DNA of 33,382 nucleotides from Lachnospiraceae bacterium (GCA_024691125.1 JAILNV010000180.1:1-33382), one strand, 5' to 3'; shown: positions 25,064-33,382, numbered from the stretch's first letter. A program made the numbers and translations. Notes: generated from the letters alone by a model not told the origin.

Positions 25064-26053
25064 ATGACGATGGATGATTTCAAAAATAAGGCGCCCGGAT
25101 CTTTTAATTTCGGGGGCGGATTTAACGGGAACTCGGCAAAGAAGGCCGGACGGGTAATGGCGATCACAGTACTTATTGTAGTTGCTCTAATTATACTCAG
25201 CGGATCCTTCTACTCAATCCGCGAGGAAGAACAGGCGGTAGTATGTACCCTGGGAGTTCCGAAGTCGGTAACCCAGTCGGGACTTCACTTTAAGATACCG
25301 ATCATACAGACGGTGCAGAAGGTGAACACTACAATACAAGGCTTTGCAATCGGCTATTCATCGGATTCCGAACTTAATTACAACGGAGCCGAGGGAGCGG
25401 ACAACAGCATGATGATAACATCTGATTATAATTTCATTCATGTTGATTTCTATGCGGAGTATCGTGTTACAGATCCCGTGAAGGCGCTGTATGCATCCGA
25501 GGATCCGAGAGTAATACTTGCCAACATAGCGCAGAACTGCATAAGGACAACAATAGGCTCATACGGTGTCGATGCTGTACTTACAACCGGGAAGAACGAG
25601 ATCCAGAGCAATATCAAAAATATGATATTGGAGAAGCTGGATGCGATAGACATAGGCATACAGTTGGTTAACATAACTATACAGGATGCCGAGCCTCCGA
25701 CAAATGAAGTCATAACGGCATTTAAATCGGTCGAGACTGCAAAGCAGGGTAAGGAAACGGCACTCAACAATGCAAATAAATACCGTAACGAACAGATCCC
25801 AAGCGCCGAAGCAGCAGCCGATAAGATAGTCCAGGATGCAGAGGCAGACAAGCAGGCGAGGATCAATGAGGCGGAAGGTCAGGTGGCACGTTTTAACTCC
25901 ATGTATGAGGAGTATGTTAAGTATCCTTCGGTGACCAAGCAGAGAATGTTCTATGAAACAATGGAAGAGGTGCTCCCGAGCATGAAGATAGTGATACAGG
26001 GATCGGACGAAAGCCCGGTACAGCAGATCATGCCGCTGGAGAAATTCAACTGA
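25064..26053 (+). CDS. hflK: HflK-like SPFH-domain membrane protease regulator
   Basis: The 329-residue protein has a Gly/Asn-rich N-terminus (FNFGGGFNGN), one membrane helix (about 31-48), then an SPFH/band-7 domain starting at REEEQAVVCTLG. A long coiled coil (about 220-290) follows. With HflC it should form a large membrane ring that encloses and restrains the FtsH protease. The pair order (HflK then HflC) and the 126-base gap support this. Divergence from Proteobacterial HflK is considerable, so stomatin-like alternatives exist. Purine-rich AGAGGAAAGGCGG upstream includes the likely ribosome binding site. Confidence 0.85.
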   Translation: MTMDDFKNKAPGSFNFGGGFNGNSAKKAGRVMAITVLIVVALIILSGSFYSIREEEQAVVCTLGVPKSVTQSGLHFKIPIIQTVQKVNTTIQGFAIGYSSDSELNYNGAEGADNSMMITSDYNFIHVDFYAEYRVTDPVKALYASEDPRVILANIAQNCIRTTIGSYGVDAVLTTGKNEIQSNIKNMILEKLDAIDIGIQLVNITIQDAEPPTNEVITAFKSVETAKQGKETALNNANKYRNEQIPSAEAAADKIVQDAEADKQARINEAEGQVARFNSMYEEYVKYPSVTKQRMFYETMEEVLPSMKIVIQGSDESPVQQIMPLEKFN

Positions 26054-26179
26054 TATAACGGGCTTCCGGTACACAGGAAATCCGGATATCAGATTTAGAA
26101 AAAGAAGGTTTTATGGATTTATGTCTGAATATCAAACAGAAATGACACAATAGCGAATTTACATTGAGAGGAAAAGGCT

Positions 26180-27325
26180 ATGGATACAAATACAACTGAG
26201 CGATTCGGCTCCGACGGAAAGCCGAAGAACAATAAAGATAATAAGAAAGCAAGAGGAGCGGCAGGGTGGATCATCCTCCTGCTGGCAATAATGGTGTTGA
26301 GCTCCGGCATAGTAATATGCCATGAGAATGAATACAAGCTGGTCAGAAGATTCGGGCGTGTAGTAAGGACGATATCATCTTCGGGACTTTATATCAAGGT
26401 ACCGATAATAGAATCGGTGGATACGGTTCCGAGAGAGATACTCATATACGATCTTCCGGCATCTGACGTAATAACATCCGACAAAAAGTCGATGATAGTT
26501 GACAGCTACGTATTGTGGCGTGTAACGGATCCCCTTAAGTTCGCCCAGACACTGAGCTATTCGGTGAGCAACGCAGAGAACCGTATTGATACTCTCGTTT
26601 ACAACGCTACAAAGAACACGATATCCAATATGACGCAGGATGAGGTCATCAGGAGCCGTGACGGCAAGATGACTATTGTTAATGCAGAGGTAGAAGAGGA
26701 TGTGACCAACAATGATATCGTCATTGAGGAGACCACAAAGGTGGTCGACATAAAATCACTCACCGATGAGATAATGGATCATATCGGAACGGTTTATGAT
26801 CAGTACGGTATTGAGATTATGACGGTAGAGGTGAAGAAGCTTGACCTCCCGGATGATAATAAGAATGCCGTTTACACCCGTATGATATCGGAAAGAGAAA
26901 ACATCGCGGCACAGTATACGGCCGAAGGTGAGGCACAGGCTAAGATGATCCAGAACACGACAGATAAAGAGGTGTCGATCATGCGCTCAACGGCTCAGGC
27001 CAAGGCTGAGAAGATAAGGGCTGAGGGTGAGGCAGAATACATGAAGATACTTTCCGAGGCTTATAATGACAGGAACAAAAGTGATTTCTACAGCTTCGTA
27101 AGATCGCTTGATGCCGCAAAGGAAAGCATGAAGGGAGGCAACAAAACCCTTATACTTCCTCCGGATTCACCGTTGGCAGAGGTGTTTGTAACCGATTCGG
27201 CGGATTCAAAGAGTACTGTTAATATACCTATACCTGTGCCCAAAATAACAGCTCCGGCTGAAAACGGTAACGAAGATACAGGTAATGAACAGACTGTTAA
27301 CAACAGCGCAGATGTTTACGAATAA
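26180..27325 (+). CDS. hflC: HflC-like SPFH-domain membrane protease regulator
   Basis: The 381-residue protein has one N-terminal helix (about 29-47) followed by an SPFH domain that begins HENEYKLVRRFGRVVR and includes VDSYVLWRVTDPLKF. It then has the Ala/Glu-rich coiled coil (AEGEAQAKMIQNTTDKEVSIMRSTAQAKAEKIRAEGEAEYMK region, about 250-300) typical of HflC. A segment of acidic residues (about 170-185, VEEDVTNNDIVIEE) is inserted in the SPFH domain. The tail after 335 is low-complexity. It should pair with the upstream HflK. GAGAGG lies a few bases before the ATG. A hairpin terminator follows. Confidence 0.87.
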   Translation: MDTNTTERFGSDGKPKNNKDNKKARGAAGWIILLLAIMVLSSGIVICHENEYKLVRRFGRVVRTISSSGLYIKVPIIESVDTVPREILIYDLPASDVITSDKKSMIVDSYVLWRVTDPLKFAQTLSYSVSNAENRIDTLVYNATKNTISNMTQDEVIRSRDGKMTIVNAEVEEDVTNNDIVIEETTKVVDIKSLTDEIMDHIGTVYDQYGIEIMTVEVKKLDLPDDNKNAVYTRMISERENIAAQYTAEGEAQAKMIQNTTDKEVSIMRSTAQAKAEKIRAEGEAEYMKILSEAYNDRNKSDFYSFVRSLDAAKESMKGGNKTLILPPDSPLAEVFVTDSADSKSTVNIPIPVPKITAPAENGNEDTGNEQTVNNSADVYE

Positions 27326-27372
27326 CACAATCTGTGAGATAATATTCAGGTAATGCCGCTATAAAGATTAAC

Positions 27373-27410
27373 CTAAGGGAAATGCTGATTTGCAGGCGTT
27401 TCCCTTAGTG
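27373..27410 (+). terminator. Probable terminator after hflC
   Basis: CTAAGGGAAA (27373-27382) pairs perfectly with TTTCCCTTAG (27399-27408). The following GGTTTATT is only moderately T-rich. It sits between hflC and the aminotransferase gene. Confidence 0.65.
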
Positions 27411-27444
27411 GTTTATTATAAAACAAAAGAATGGGGTGAAGGAA

Positions 27445-28632
27445 ATGATATCAGAAAAAATGGTTGGACTTGTAAAAGGAAGCTCAGTGATCAGGGCGAT
27501 GTTTGAAGAGGGAAAGAAGCTTGCCGCACAGTACGGTGCGGAGAATGTATTTGATTTTTCGCTCGGAAATCCCAATGTGGCACCGCCTCAGGCTGTAGAG
27601 GATGCGATAATCGATATCGTAAAAAGTGAGGATCCTCTCAGGCTTCACGGGTATATGAGCAATACAGGCTATGAGGATGTAAGAGCTACTGTTGCAGAAT
27701 CGCTTAATGAGCGCTTCGGAACCGGCTTTAATGAGAACAATATTATCATGACAGTCGGTGCGGCTTCGGGATTAAATGTTATTTTTAAGACTTTGCTTAA
27801 TCCCGGTGACGAGGTGATCACCTTCGCACCGTATTTTGGGGAGTACAGGAACTATGTTGCCAATTACGACGGAGTTCTTATAGAGGTTTCACCCAATACC
27901 GAGAACTTCCAGCCTAAGATAGATGAGCTTGAGGAAAAGATAACTAAGAAGACCAAATGCGTGCTGGTTAATTCTCCGAATAATCCGACAGGCGTTGTGT
28001 ACTCGGAGGATACGATCCGAAAGCTGTCACAGGTGCTTGAGAAGAAGCAGAAGGAGCTTGGAATAAGTATTTATCTGATAACGGATGAACCATACAGAGA
28101 GCTTGTTTACGGAGATATAGAGATACCGTTTATTACGAAATATTACAGAAATACCATCGTGGGATATTCATATTCCAAATCATTATCTCTACCCGGAGAG
28201 AGAATAGGATATCTTGTGATCCCGTCTGAAATAGATGATTACAATGATGTTTTCGCGGCAGCAGGCGTTGCAACCAGGATACTCGGATATGTAAACGCAC
28301 CTTCACTTATGCAGAGAGTGGTTGCCAGGTGTATAAATGAGAAGACTGATATTTCATATTATGAGAGAAACAGAAATACATTATATGATGGACTTATCAA
28401 GCTTGGATTTACCTGTCAGAAGCCGGAGGGAGCTTTCTATCTGTTCATGAAGACACCTGTTCCTGACGATAAGGAATTCGCGGCAGCGGCCAAGAAGTAT
28501 AATCTGCTGGTGGTTCCGGGAAGCACCTTCGGATGTGCGGGTTATGTAAGGATCGCGTACTGTGTGGCTTACGAGACAATAGTTAATTCACTGCCTAAGT
28601 TCGCAGAGCTCAGCAAGGAATATTTCAAATAA
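27445..28632 (+). CDS. Class I/II pyridoxal-phosphate aminotransferase
   Basis: The 395-residue protein is a fold-type I aminotransferase of the aspartate aminotransferase kind. It shows SLGNPN near the start, VNSPNNPTG for the cofactor ring, TDEPYRELVY and the Schiff-base lysine in YSKSLSLPGERIGY. It moves an amino group from an amino acid to a keto acid; the exact substrate is not clear. The start chosen is ATG 27445, because GGGGTGA lies 5 bases before it; the open frame also permits a GTG at 27436. It appears monocistronic, bounded by terminator-like hairpins and an independent promoter downstream. Confidence 0.9.
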   Translation: MISEKMVGLVKGSSVIRAMFEEGKKLAAQYGAENVFDFSLGNPNVAPPQAVEDAIIDIVKSEDPLRLHGYMSNTGYEDVRATVAESLNERFGTGFNENNIIMTVGAASGLNVIFKTLLNPGDEVITFAPYFGEYRNYVANYDGVLIEVSPNTENFQPKIDELEEKITKKTKCVLVNSPNNPTGVVYSEDTIRKLSQVLEKKQKELGISIYLITDEPYRELVYGDIEIPFITKYYRNTIVGYSYSKSLSLPGERIGYLVIPSEIDDYNDVFAAAGVATRILGYVNAPSLMQRVVARCINEKTDISYYERNRNTLYDGLIKLGFTCQKPEGAFYLFMKTPVPDDKEFAAAAKKYNLLVVPGSTFGCAGYVRIAYCVAYETIVNSLPKFAELSKEYFK

Positions 28633-28677
28633 GAAGCTTGCGGTTATAAAAGCATAAACGGAATAATGATGAAATAT

Positions 28678-28706
28678 TTGAAGAATACTGCAATATATGG
28701 TACAAT
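28678..28706 (+). promoter_or_regulatory. Promoter of hslO
   Basis: TTGAAG (28678-28683) and TACAAT (28701-28706) are exactly 17 bases apart, 46 bases after the aminotransferase stop. Transcription would start near 28713, giving a leader of about 170 bases. Confidence 0.65.
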
Positions 28707-28755
28707 CTACTCCGTATGACAACAAGATATGACTTTCCGGATGAAAAAAAGAAAT

Positions 28756-28867
28756 GCATTCAGAAATCATGCGTTCCGCATGACACGCCTCTGCTTTCAG
28801 CAGAGCCTGGTCCAGTACGAATACCGAATTTCTGATGAAATTCGCTATTCTATGACTTGTGGAATGC
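28756..28867 (+). promoter_or_regulatory. Structured leader of hslO with three perfect hairpins
   Basis: Three consecutive perfect stems lie in the leader. TCATGCG/CGCATGA (28767-28783) and CTCTGCT/AGCAGAG (28789-28805) each have a TTC loop. CGAATTTC/GAAATTCG (28825-28844) has a TGAT loop. None is followed by a T run, so they are not terminators. GCATTC (28756-28761) could also pair with GAATGC (28862-28867), just ahead of the AGGA ribosome binding site. No known riboswitch class was recognised. Confidence 0.6.
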
Positions 28868-28882
28868 GCAGGATTGTAAATA

Positions 28883-29824
28883 ATGACAGATGAGTTGCAG
28901 GAAGCTATGAAAACAGATTATATAGTCCGTGCTACGGCAGCGGGCGGACAGATAAGGGCGTTCGCCGCGTCAACAAGAGAACTTACAGAGTATGCGAGGC
29001 AGGCTCATAATACAAGCCCGGTGGTAACAGCTGCTCTGGGAAGAACATTAACGGCCGGAGCAATGATGGGCGCCATGATGAAGGGCAGGGATGACCTGCT
29101 TACGATCCAGATAAGAGGAAACGGTCCGATGAAGGGATTAACCGTAACCTCAGGATCACCGGATGAAGAGACCGGAACGGTAAGCATTAAGGGATACGCT
29201 TTGGTTCCGGATGTTGTGCTGCCTGCACGTGTTTATCCCGAGACTAACGGAAAGAAACGGAAGTTAAATGTCGGAGGCGCGATAGGCATAGGTGTGATGA
29301 GTGTCATTAAAGATATGGGGCTTAAAGATCCTTATGTGGGTCAGGTGGCGCTGCAGACAGGTGAGATAGCCGAGGATCTTACATATTATTTTGCCACATC
29401 CGAGCAGATCCCTTCGGCAGTCGGACTCGGAGTTCTGATGGAGAGAGACAATACGGTAAAGCGCGCCGGAGGATTCATCATACAGCTTATGCCGTCTGCA
29501 GAGGATGAGGTGATCACTAAGCTTGAAAAGGTACTCTCCGATATGCCGTCCGTGACCACTCTGCTCGATGAAGGAAGACCTCCCGAGGGGATACTTGAAT
29601 ATATTCTTGACGGATATGATGTAGAATTCAATGACACTCTTCCCGCAAGGTTCTATTGCAACTGTGATAAAAAGAGGGTGGAAAAAGCGCTTATAAGCAT
29701 CGGAAGGAAAGAGCTTGATGATATTATAAAGGATGGCAAGGATATCGAGCTTAAGTGTCATTTCTGTAATAAAGCATATAACTTCAGTATAGATGAGGTT
29801 AAAGATATCCGTAAGAGAGTGTAG
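28883..29824 (+). CDS. hslO: Hsp33 redox-regulated chaperone
   Basis: The 313-residue protein matches Hsp33 throughout: the N-terminal ATAAGGQIRAFAA, RGNGPMKGLTVTS, VGQVALQTGEIAEDLTYYF and the C-terminal zinc switch. The four zinc cysteines are C259-x-C261 and C292-x2-C295. Hsp33 is an inactive zinc protein until oxidation by peroxide or hypochlorite plus heat unfolds the switch. It then binds unfolding proteins. All ligands are present. AGGA lies 9 bases upstream of the ATG. Its long hairpin-rich leader and own promoter point to separate regulation. Confidence 0.95.
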   Translation: MTDELQEAMKTDYIVRATAAGGQIRAFAASTRELTEYARQAHNTSPVVTAALGRTLTAGAMMGAMMKGRDDLLTIQIRGNGPMKGLTVTSGSPDEETGTVSIKGYALVPDVVLPARVYPETNGKKRKLNVGGAIGIGVMSVIKDMGLKDPYVGQVALQTGEIAEDLTYYFATSEQIPSAVGLGVLMERDNTVKRAGGFIIQLMPSAEDEVITKLEKVLSDMPSVTTLLDEGRPPEGILEYILDGYDVEFNDTLPARFYCNCDKKRVEKALISIGRKELDDIIKDGKDIELKCHFCNKAYNFSIDEVKDIRKRV

Positions 29825-29830
29825 CGGATT

Positions 29831-29860
29831 TATAAAATATATGTACTGATCTGAATGATT
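29831..29860 (+). repeat. Recurring intergenic element, degenerate copy
   Basis: TATAAAATATATGTACTGAT then CTGAATGATT. The left part matches the copy at 21713 exactly up to ACTG, after which it decays (ATCTGAATGATT for TTCTGAATAGTT). It lies 7 bases after the hslO stop and 34 bases before hisC. Confidence 0.6.
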
Positions 29861-29894
29861 TCTGGACATATGCAGAAGGGAAGACGATTGAGAT

Positions 29895-31034
29895 ATGTCG
29901 TGGGAGAAAAATGTACGAAAAGTGACACCTTATATAGCCGGTGAACAGCCGCAGGGTAAGGTGATAAAGCTTAATACCAATGAATTTCCGTATGCGCCTT
30001 CACCGATGGTCGCAACAAAGATATACGATCTGGCGCAGGAGGAGCTTGACGGCAGTTCATCCATGCTTCGCAAATATCCTGACATGGATGCAACGAAGCT
30101 GGTCAATGCCATTGTATCTGTTTATAATGAGCTGTATTTCTCTGAAACAGAAGCCACTGAAGAAATGAAACAGCTGGGTTTTGACAATGTTTTTGTCGGC
30201 GTCGGTTCCGATGATGTACTGGCCATGGCGTTTATGACTTTCTTTAACTCCGATAAGCCGGTTCTGTTTCCGGACATCACTTATTCATTCTATGATGTAT
30301 GGGCGGATGTTCACAGGATACCTTATGCTACTCAGGCACTTACAGATGATTTCAGTATTGACATAAACGATTACATGGATAAGGAGAATGGCGGAATAGT
30401 AATCCCGAATCCCAATGCTCCGACCGGTGTATATGAAGATCCTTCCAAGTTTGAGGATATAGTCAGGGCCAATCCGGATTCGGTTGTGATAATTGATGAA
30501 GCCTATGTGGATTTCGGGGGCGAAAGCTGTCTGCCGCTTATCAATAAATATGATAATGTTCTGGTTGTTCAGACATTTTCGAAATCAAGAGCTCTGGCAG
30601 GGCTAAGGATCGGCGTAGCCTTCGGAAACGAAAAGCTAATCAAATATCTTAAGGATGTAAAATTCGCATTTAATTCCTATACAATGAATTATCCTGCCAT
30701 TGAGCTTGCGACGGTATCTGTTCTTGATACGGACTATTGGAAGGAGACAGTAGCCCGCGTTATTAAAACACGCGAATGGACGAAAGAGAAGCTCCGTGAG
30801 CTTGATTTTGAATTCAGGGATTCAAAGGCTAATTTCATATTTGCCTCGCATAAGAGCATGCCTGCAAAGGAAATATTTGAAAAGCTCCGTAAGAAGGATA
30901 TCTATGTAAGGCACTGGAACAAGCCGAGGATTGATAACCATCTCAGGATATCGATAGGTACCGATGAGGAAATGAAGGAGCTGATAAGCACGCTTAGAAC
31001 GATACTGAGGGATGAGGATCCGGTTAATACTTGA
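29895..31034 (+). CDS. hisC: Histidinol-phosphate aminotransferase
   Basis: The 379-residue protein follows the HisC pattern: KLNTNEFPYAPSP near the N-terminus, VGVGSDDVLA, PNPNAPTG, IDEAYVDFG, and the cofactor lysine in TFSKSRALAGLRIG. A C-terminal NHLRISIGT binds the phosphate. It converts imidazole-acetol phosphate to histidinol phosphate with glutamate, in histidine synthesis. HisC relatives may also act on aromatic amino acids. No other his genes are in the window, so it is outside a his operon. The ribosome binding site is unclear; GAAGGGA lies about 14 bases upstream. Confidence 0.88.
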   Translation: MSWEKNVRKVTPYIAGEQPQGKVIKLNTNEFPYAPSPMVATKIYDLAQEELDGSSSMLRKYPDMDATKLVNAIVSVYNELYFSETEATEEMKQLGFDNVFVGVGSDDVLAMAFMTFFNSDKPVLFPDITYSFYDVWADVHRIPYATQALTDDFSIDINDYMDKENGGIVIPNPNAPTGVYEDPSKFEDIVRANPDSVVIIDEAYVDFGGESCLPLINKYDNVLVVQTFSKSRALAGLRIGVAFGNEKLIKYLKDVKFAFNSYTMNYPAIELATVSVLDTDYWKETVARVIKTREWTKEKLRELDFEFRDSKANFIFASHKSMPAKEIFEKLRKKDIYVRHWNKPRIDNHLRISIGTDEEMKELISTLRTILRDEDPVNT

Positions 31035-31094
31035 AACATAGAAGAAGTACCGGAATAGAAATTAAGAGGTAATCAAAAGAGAGGAGAAATACCA

Positions 31095-31625
31095 ATGGGG
31101 TCACTGGCACAGAATATAGCCAATGCATTTGCCGCCAATACAGCAACACAGTATATCGGATGTTTTATTATATCAATGATACCGCTTATCGAATTAAGAG
31201 GAGCCATACCGATAGCGTACTGGTTCAAGGGTATGAATCCGGATGGCTTCAACATAGTACTCGGATATGTGATAATAGCCATAGGAAACATGCTTCCGGT
31301 GCCCTTTATTTTCTTTTTTGCAAGAAAGGTTCTTGAATGGGGAAAAGATAAGCCTGTGATTGGGAAATTCTTCACCTTCTGTCTTGAAAAGGGGCATAAA
31401 GGCGGGGAAAAGCTTCAGGAAAAGGCAGGACGAGGGCTGTTTCTGGCGCTCCTTCTGTTTGTCGGGATCCCTCTTCCGGGAACCGGAGCGTGGACGGGAA
31501 CTTTGGCAGCATCAATACTTGATATGAAATTTAAGGAAAGTGTAACTGCGGTAATGTGCGGAGTCGCTCTTGCGGGTATTATCATGGGTGTTCTTTCGGC
31601 ACTGGTCTCGGGAGCCATATTCTAG
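31095..31625 (+). CDS. COG2426 small membrane protein (Sm_multidrug_ex family)
   Basis: The 176-residue protein has four or five hydrophobic helices. It shows the family signatures PLIELRGAIPIAYWF and FVGIPLPGTGAWTGTLAA, whose proline-glycine turns look like re-entrant loops of transporters. The family is annotated as small multidrug export protein, although direct evidence is thin. GAGAGGAG precedes the ATG by about 8 bases. It lies 60 bases after hisC and 63 bases before the methyltransferase gene, possibly in one transcript. Confidence 0.85.
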   Translation: MGSLAQNIANAFAANTATQYIGCFIISMIPLIELRGAIPIAYWFKGMNPDGFNIVLGYVIIAIGNMLPVPFIFFFARKVLEWGKDKPVIGKFFTFCLEKGHKGGEKLQEKAGRGLFLALLLFVGIPLPGTGAWTGTLAASILDMKFKESVTAVMCGVALAGIIMGVLSALVSGAIF

Positions 31626-31688
31626 TATAACGTTTGCGAAAAACTCTTATGCTGGATATGCAAAGAAGATTATTCAGAGGAAAACAGT

Positions 31689-32570
31689 ATGAAATATGAA
31701 GTGAACATGGAAACATATGATGCGCTGGCATATGTATATGATGAGCTTATGGACAATATCCCATATACGGAATGGTGCGATGTCATCGATTCAATGATAC
31801 GCAAGTACGGTATCTCCAAACCGATAGAACGTAAGGATGGTTCCGGAGTGTTCGACGCACTTAAGTATGATGACATTGAGCTTGCGGTGGATAAGGAGCT
31901 TACTGAAGAGGAAATCCTTGAATCCGAAAAAAATCTCGTGGTGGATCTGGGCTGTGGTACAGGAACGCTTACCAACCTGATGTACAAAAAGGGTTATGAT
32001 ATGATCGGAATAGACGTATCCGACAGCATGCTTGATGTGGCCCAGAAGAAGAGAGATGACAAAGAGTACGATATATTGTACATAAATCAGGATATGAGAG
32101 ATCTGGATCTTTATTCGACAGTAGGAACTGTTTATTCGGTCTGTGATTCCGTGAATTATATTCTCAGAGATGAAGAATTAGTCCGGACCTTTAAGCTTAT
32201 AGAGAAGTTCCTGTATCCGGGCGGACTTTTCATGTTTGATTTCAATACGGTCTATAAGTATTCAAATATACTTGGTGATTCGACCATAGCGGAAAACCGT
32301 GAGGACTGTGCCTTTATATGGGAGAATTATTATGATGATGAGAATAATATCAACGAATTTGATGTGAACATCTTTATTGAGCAGAGTGAGACCGGACTCT
32401 TTAAGAGGTTCGTGGAAACTCATTATCAGAAGGGATATACTCTTGCTCAGATGGAAGGGTTCCTTAAGGAAGCGGGATTCAATATACTGCTTGAAAAAGA
32501 TTCTGATACGCGTGAAGAGCCGACTGATGAGTCACAGAGGATATTTATAGTAGCTAAGAAGGGTGAATGA
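31689..32570 (+). CDS. Class I SAM-dependent methyltransferase
   Basis: The 293-residue protein begins YDALAYVYDELMDNIPYTEW, the opening of YqeM-like methyltransferases. Motif I VVDLGCGTGTLT (about 84-95) binds SAM, then IGIDVSDSML with the ribose-binding Asp109 and NQDMRDLDL. An insertion of about 35 residues (45-80, rich in Asp and Glu) separates the N-terminal helix from motif I; compact family members lack it. The methyl acceptor is unknown. AGAGGAAAACAGT lies before the ATG. Confidence 0.88.
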   Translation: MKYEVNMETYDALAYVYDELMDNIPYTEWCDVIDSMIRKYGISKPIERKDGSGVFDALKYDDIELAVDKELTEEEILESEKNLVVDLGCGTGTLTNLMYKKGYDMIGIDVSDSMLDVAQKKRDDKEYDILYINQDMRDLDLYSTVGTVYSVCDSVNYILRDEELVRTFKLIEKFLYPGGLFMFDFNTVYKYSNILGDSTIAENREDCAFIWENYYDDENNINEFDVNIFIEQSETGLFKRFVETHYQKGYTLAQMEGFLKEAGFNILLEKDSDTREEPTDESQRIFIVAKKGE

Positions 32571-32631
32571 TGCGTCCCTTACAAGCCCTAAAGGACTAGC
32601 TTCGCGTTGCAAGCTTGATGGTTCATATTTT

Positions 32632-32661
32632 AAAATATATGTGCTGTTCTGAATAGTTACA
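32632..32661 (+). repeat. Recurring intergenic element, full copy
   Basis: AAAATATATG-TGCTGTTCTG-AATAGTTACA differs from the copy at 21713-21742 at one base. It ends 14 bases before the ATG of the partial GT2 gene, immediately followed by that gene's AAGGGG ribosome binding site. Confidence 0.75.
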
Positions 32662-32675
32662 AATAAGGGGATAGT

Positions 32676-33382
32676 ATGAAGAAGATAAGTATACTTGTTC
32701 CGTGTTACAATGAGATTGAGAATGTTTCACTGATGGCAGATACTTTGGTGAATGTTCTTACCGAAGCTCTGAGCCGGTATGATTATGAGATAGTTTTTAT
32801 AGACAACTGCTCTACAGACGGAACGAGGGAAGAACTGGAAAAGATCTGTGAGAAGAATAAAAAAATAAAAGCAATCTTTAATGTTACCAACTTCGGTCAG
32901 TTCAATTCACCGTTTTATGGCATGTGTCAGTGCACGGGAGACTGTGTGATCCCGATAGTCTGTGATTTCCAGGATCCGGTAGAGCTGATCCCCGTCTTTG
33001 TAAAGAAATGGGAAGAGGGTCACAGGGTGGTCAGCGGTATAAAAACATCCAGTAAAGAGCCGGGAATCATATATTTCTTAAGAACCGTATATTATAAGCT
33101 TATCAAAAATATGTCTTCCGTTAAGATGATAGAGCATTTTACCGGCTTCGGTCTTTACGATAAAACATTTATAGAGCTGGTAAGACGGCTTGACGATCCG
33201 ATACCTTTTATGCGCGGCATTGTTGCGGAATACGGCGCCGGCTTTAATATGGTGGAAATAGAATATGAGCAGCCCAAAAGAAGAGCGGGCAAAACACATA
33301 ATAATTTCTACAGTCTGTATGATGCTGCTATGCTCAGCTTCACATCATATACAAAAATAGGATTAAGACTTGCTACTTTTGT
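32676..33382 (+). CDS. DPM1-like GT2 glycosyltransferase, cut by the window end
   Basis: The frame from ATG 32676 (AAGGGG at 5 bases) stays open for 235 codons to the right edge. It reads KISILVPCYNEIENV, FIDNCSTDGTRE, then VCDFQDPVELI at about residues 95-105, which takes the place of the usual DADLQDPPE metal site of DPM1/GtrB enzymes. Later RRAGKTHNNFYSLYDAAM matches the R-x-G-x-S-K...LYD helix of that family. GtrB-like proteins move a sugar onto polyprenyl phosphate and usually end in two membrane helices, which would lie beyond the window. Such a lipid-linked sugar could feed GT-C enzymes such as the YfhO- and GT39-like proteins here; that is inference. Confidence 0.85.
   Translation, partial: MKKISILVPCYNEIENVSLMADTLVNVLTEALSRYDYEIVFIDNCSTDGTREELEKICEKNKKIKAIFNVTNFGQFNSPFYGMCQCTGDCVIPIVCDFQDPVELIPVFVKKWEEGHRVVSGIKTSSKEPGIIYFLRTVYYKLIKNMSSVKMIEHFTGFGLYDKTFIELVRRLDDPIPFMRGIVAEYGAGFNMVEIEYEQPKRRAGKTHNNFYSLYDAAMLSFTSYTKIGLRLATF

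Noticed and set aside
28767..28844. Hairpin series considered as a CRISPR array or terminator
   Set aside because: The three stems differ in sequence, have no regular repeat-spacer pattern, and none is followed by a T run.
1..33382. Search for a defence island, toxin-antitoxin pair or prophage
   Set aside because: No nuclease, methylase-restriction, toxin, integrase or phage structural gene was recognised on either strand. The only mobile DNA is the IS30 fragment at the left edge.

Overview
This is a bacterial window, most likely from an anaerobic Lachnospiraceae-type Firmicute (Butyrivibrio/Roseburia relatives). The evidence is a moderately AT-rich sequence, strong AGGAGG-type ribosome binding sites, a CIRCE heat-shock operator, and protein families common in that group (GH127, SBP-permease fusion amino-acid transporter, NRPS-type reductase, COG2426, HflKC, Hsp33). 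No rRNA, tRNA, CRISPR array or complete insertion sequence was seen. The organism is an inference.

Region 1 (1-8.1 kb) is a decaying patchwork. An IS30-family transposase fragment abuts the 3' part of a GH127 beta-L-arabinofuranosidase gene. An intact hsp20 gene follows under a CIRCE/promoter. Next come a MATE transporter fragment joined in frame to an NRPS-type reductase fragment (with a frameshift in each part), an arginase C-terminal fragment downstream of a good promoter, and a probable Nudix remnant. Then comes an amino-acid ABC transporter whose signal peptide is separated from the rest by a one-base shift. Its ATPase carries an unusual GHKL-like C-terminal extension. A 5'-truncated GGDEF gene closes the region.

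Region 2 (8.1-15 kb) holds a hybrid histidine kinase, a convergent lipoprotein metallophosphatase, a YfhO-type membrane protein, a PilZ (c-di-GMP receptor) protein and a frameshifted small membrane-anchored gene.

Region 3 (15-24.1 kb) is a cell-surface glycan block. It contains a PglK/MsbA-like ABC flippase, a GT2 glycosyltransferase overlapping a GT11 alpha-1,2-fucosyltransferase, and a membrane-anchored SGNH hydrolase with a Pro/Glu-rich tail. An AlaX-type editing protein and a HAD phosphatase follow. A GT39-like membrane glycosyltransferase lies on the opposite strand.

Region 4 (24.4-33.4 kb) is mostly housekeeping and protein quality control: a conserved hypothetical, HflK and HflC, a class I aminotransferase, Hsp33 behind a leader with three perfect hairpins, HisC, a COG2426 membrane protein, a SAM methyltransferase and a DPM1-like GT2 cut by the window end.

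The most novel-looking signal is a short recurring intergenic element (core TGTTCTGAATAGTTACA), often preceded by ATATATG. Full, partial or inverted copies lie just upstream of six or seven genes spread over the window. Three of the four single-base frameshifts fall in A or T runs, so sequencing error must be weighed against real decay.
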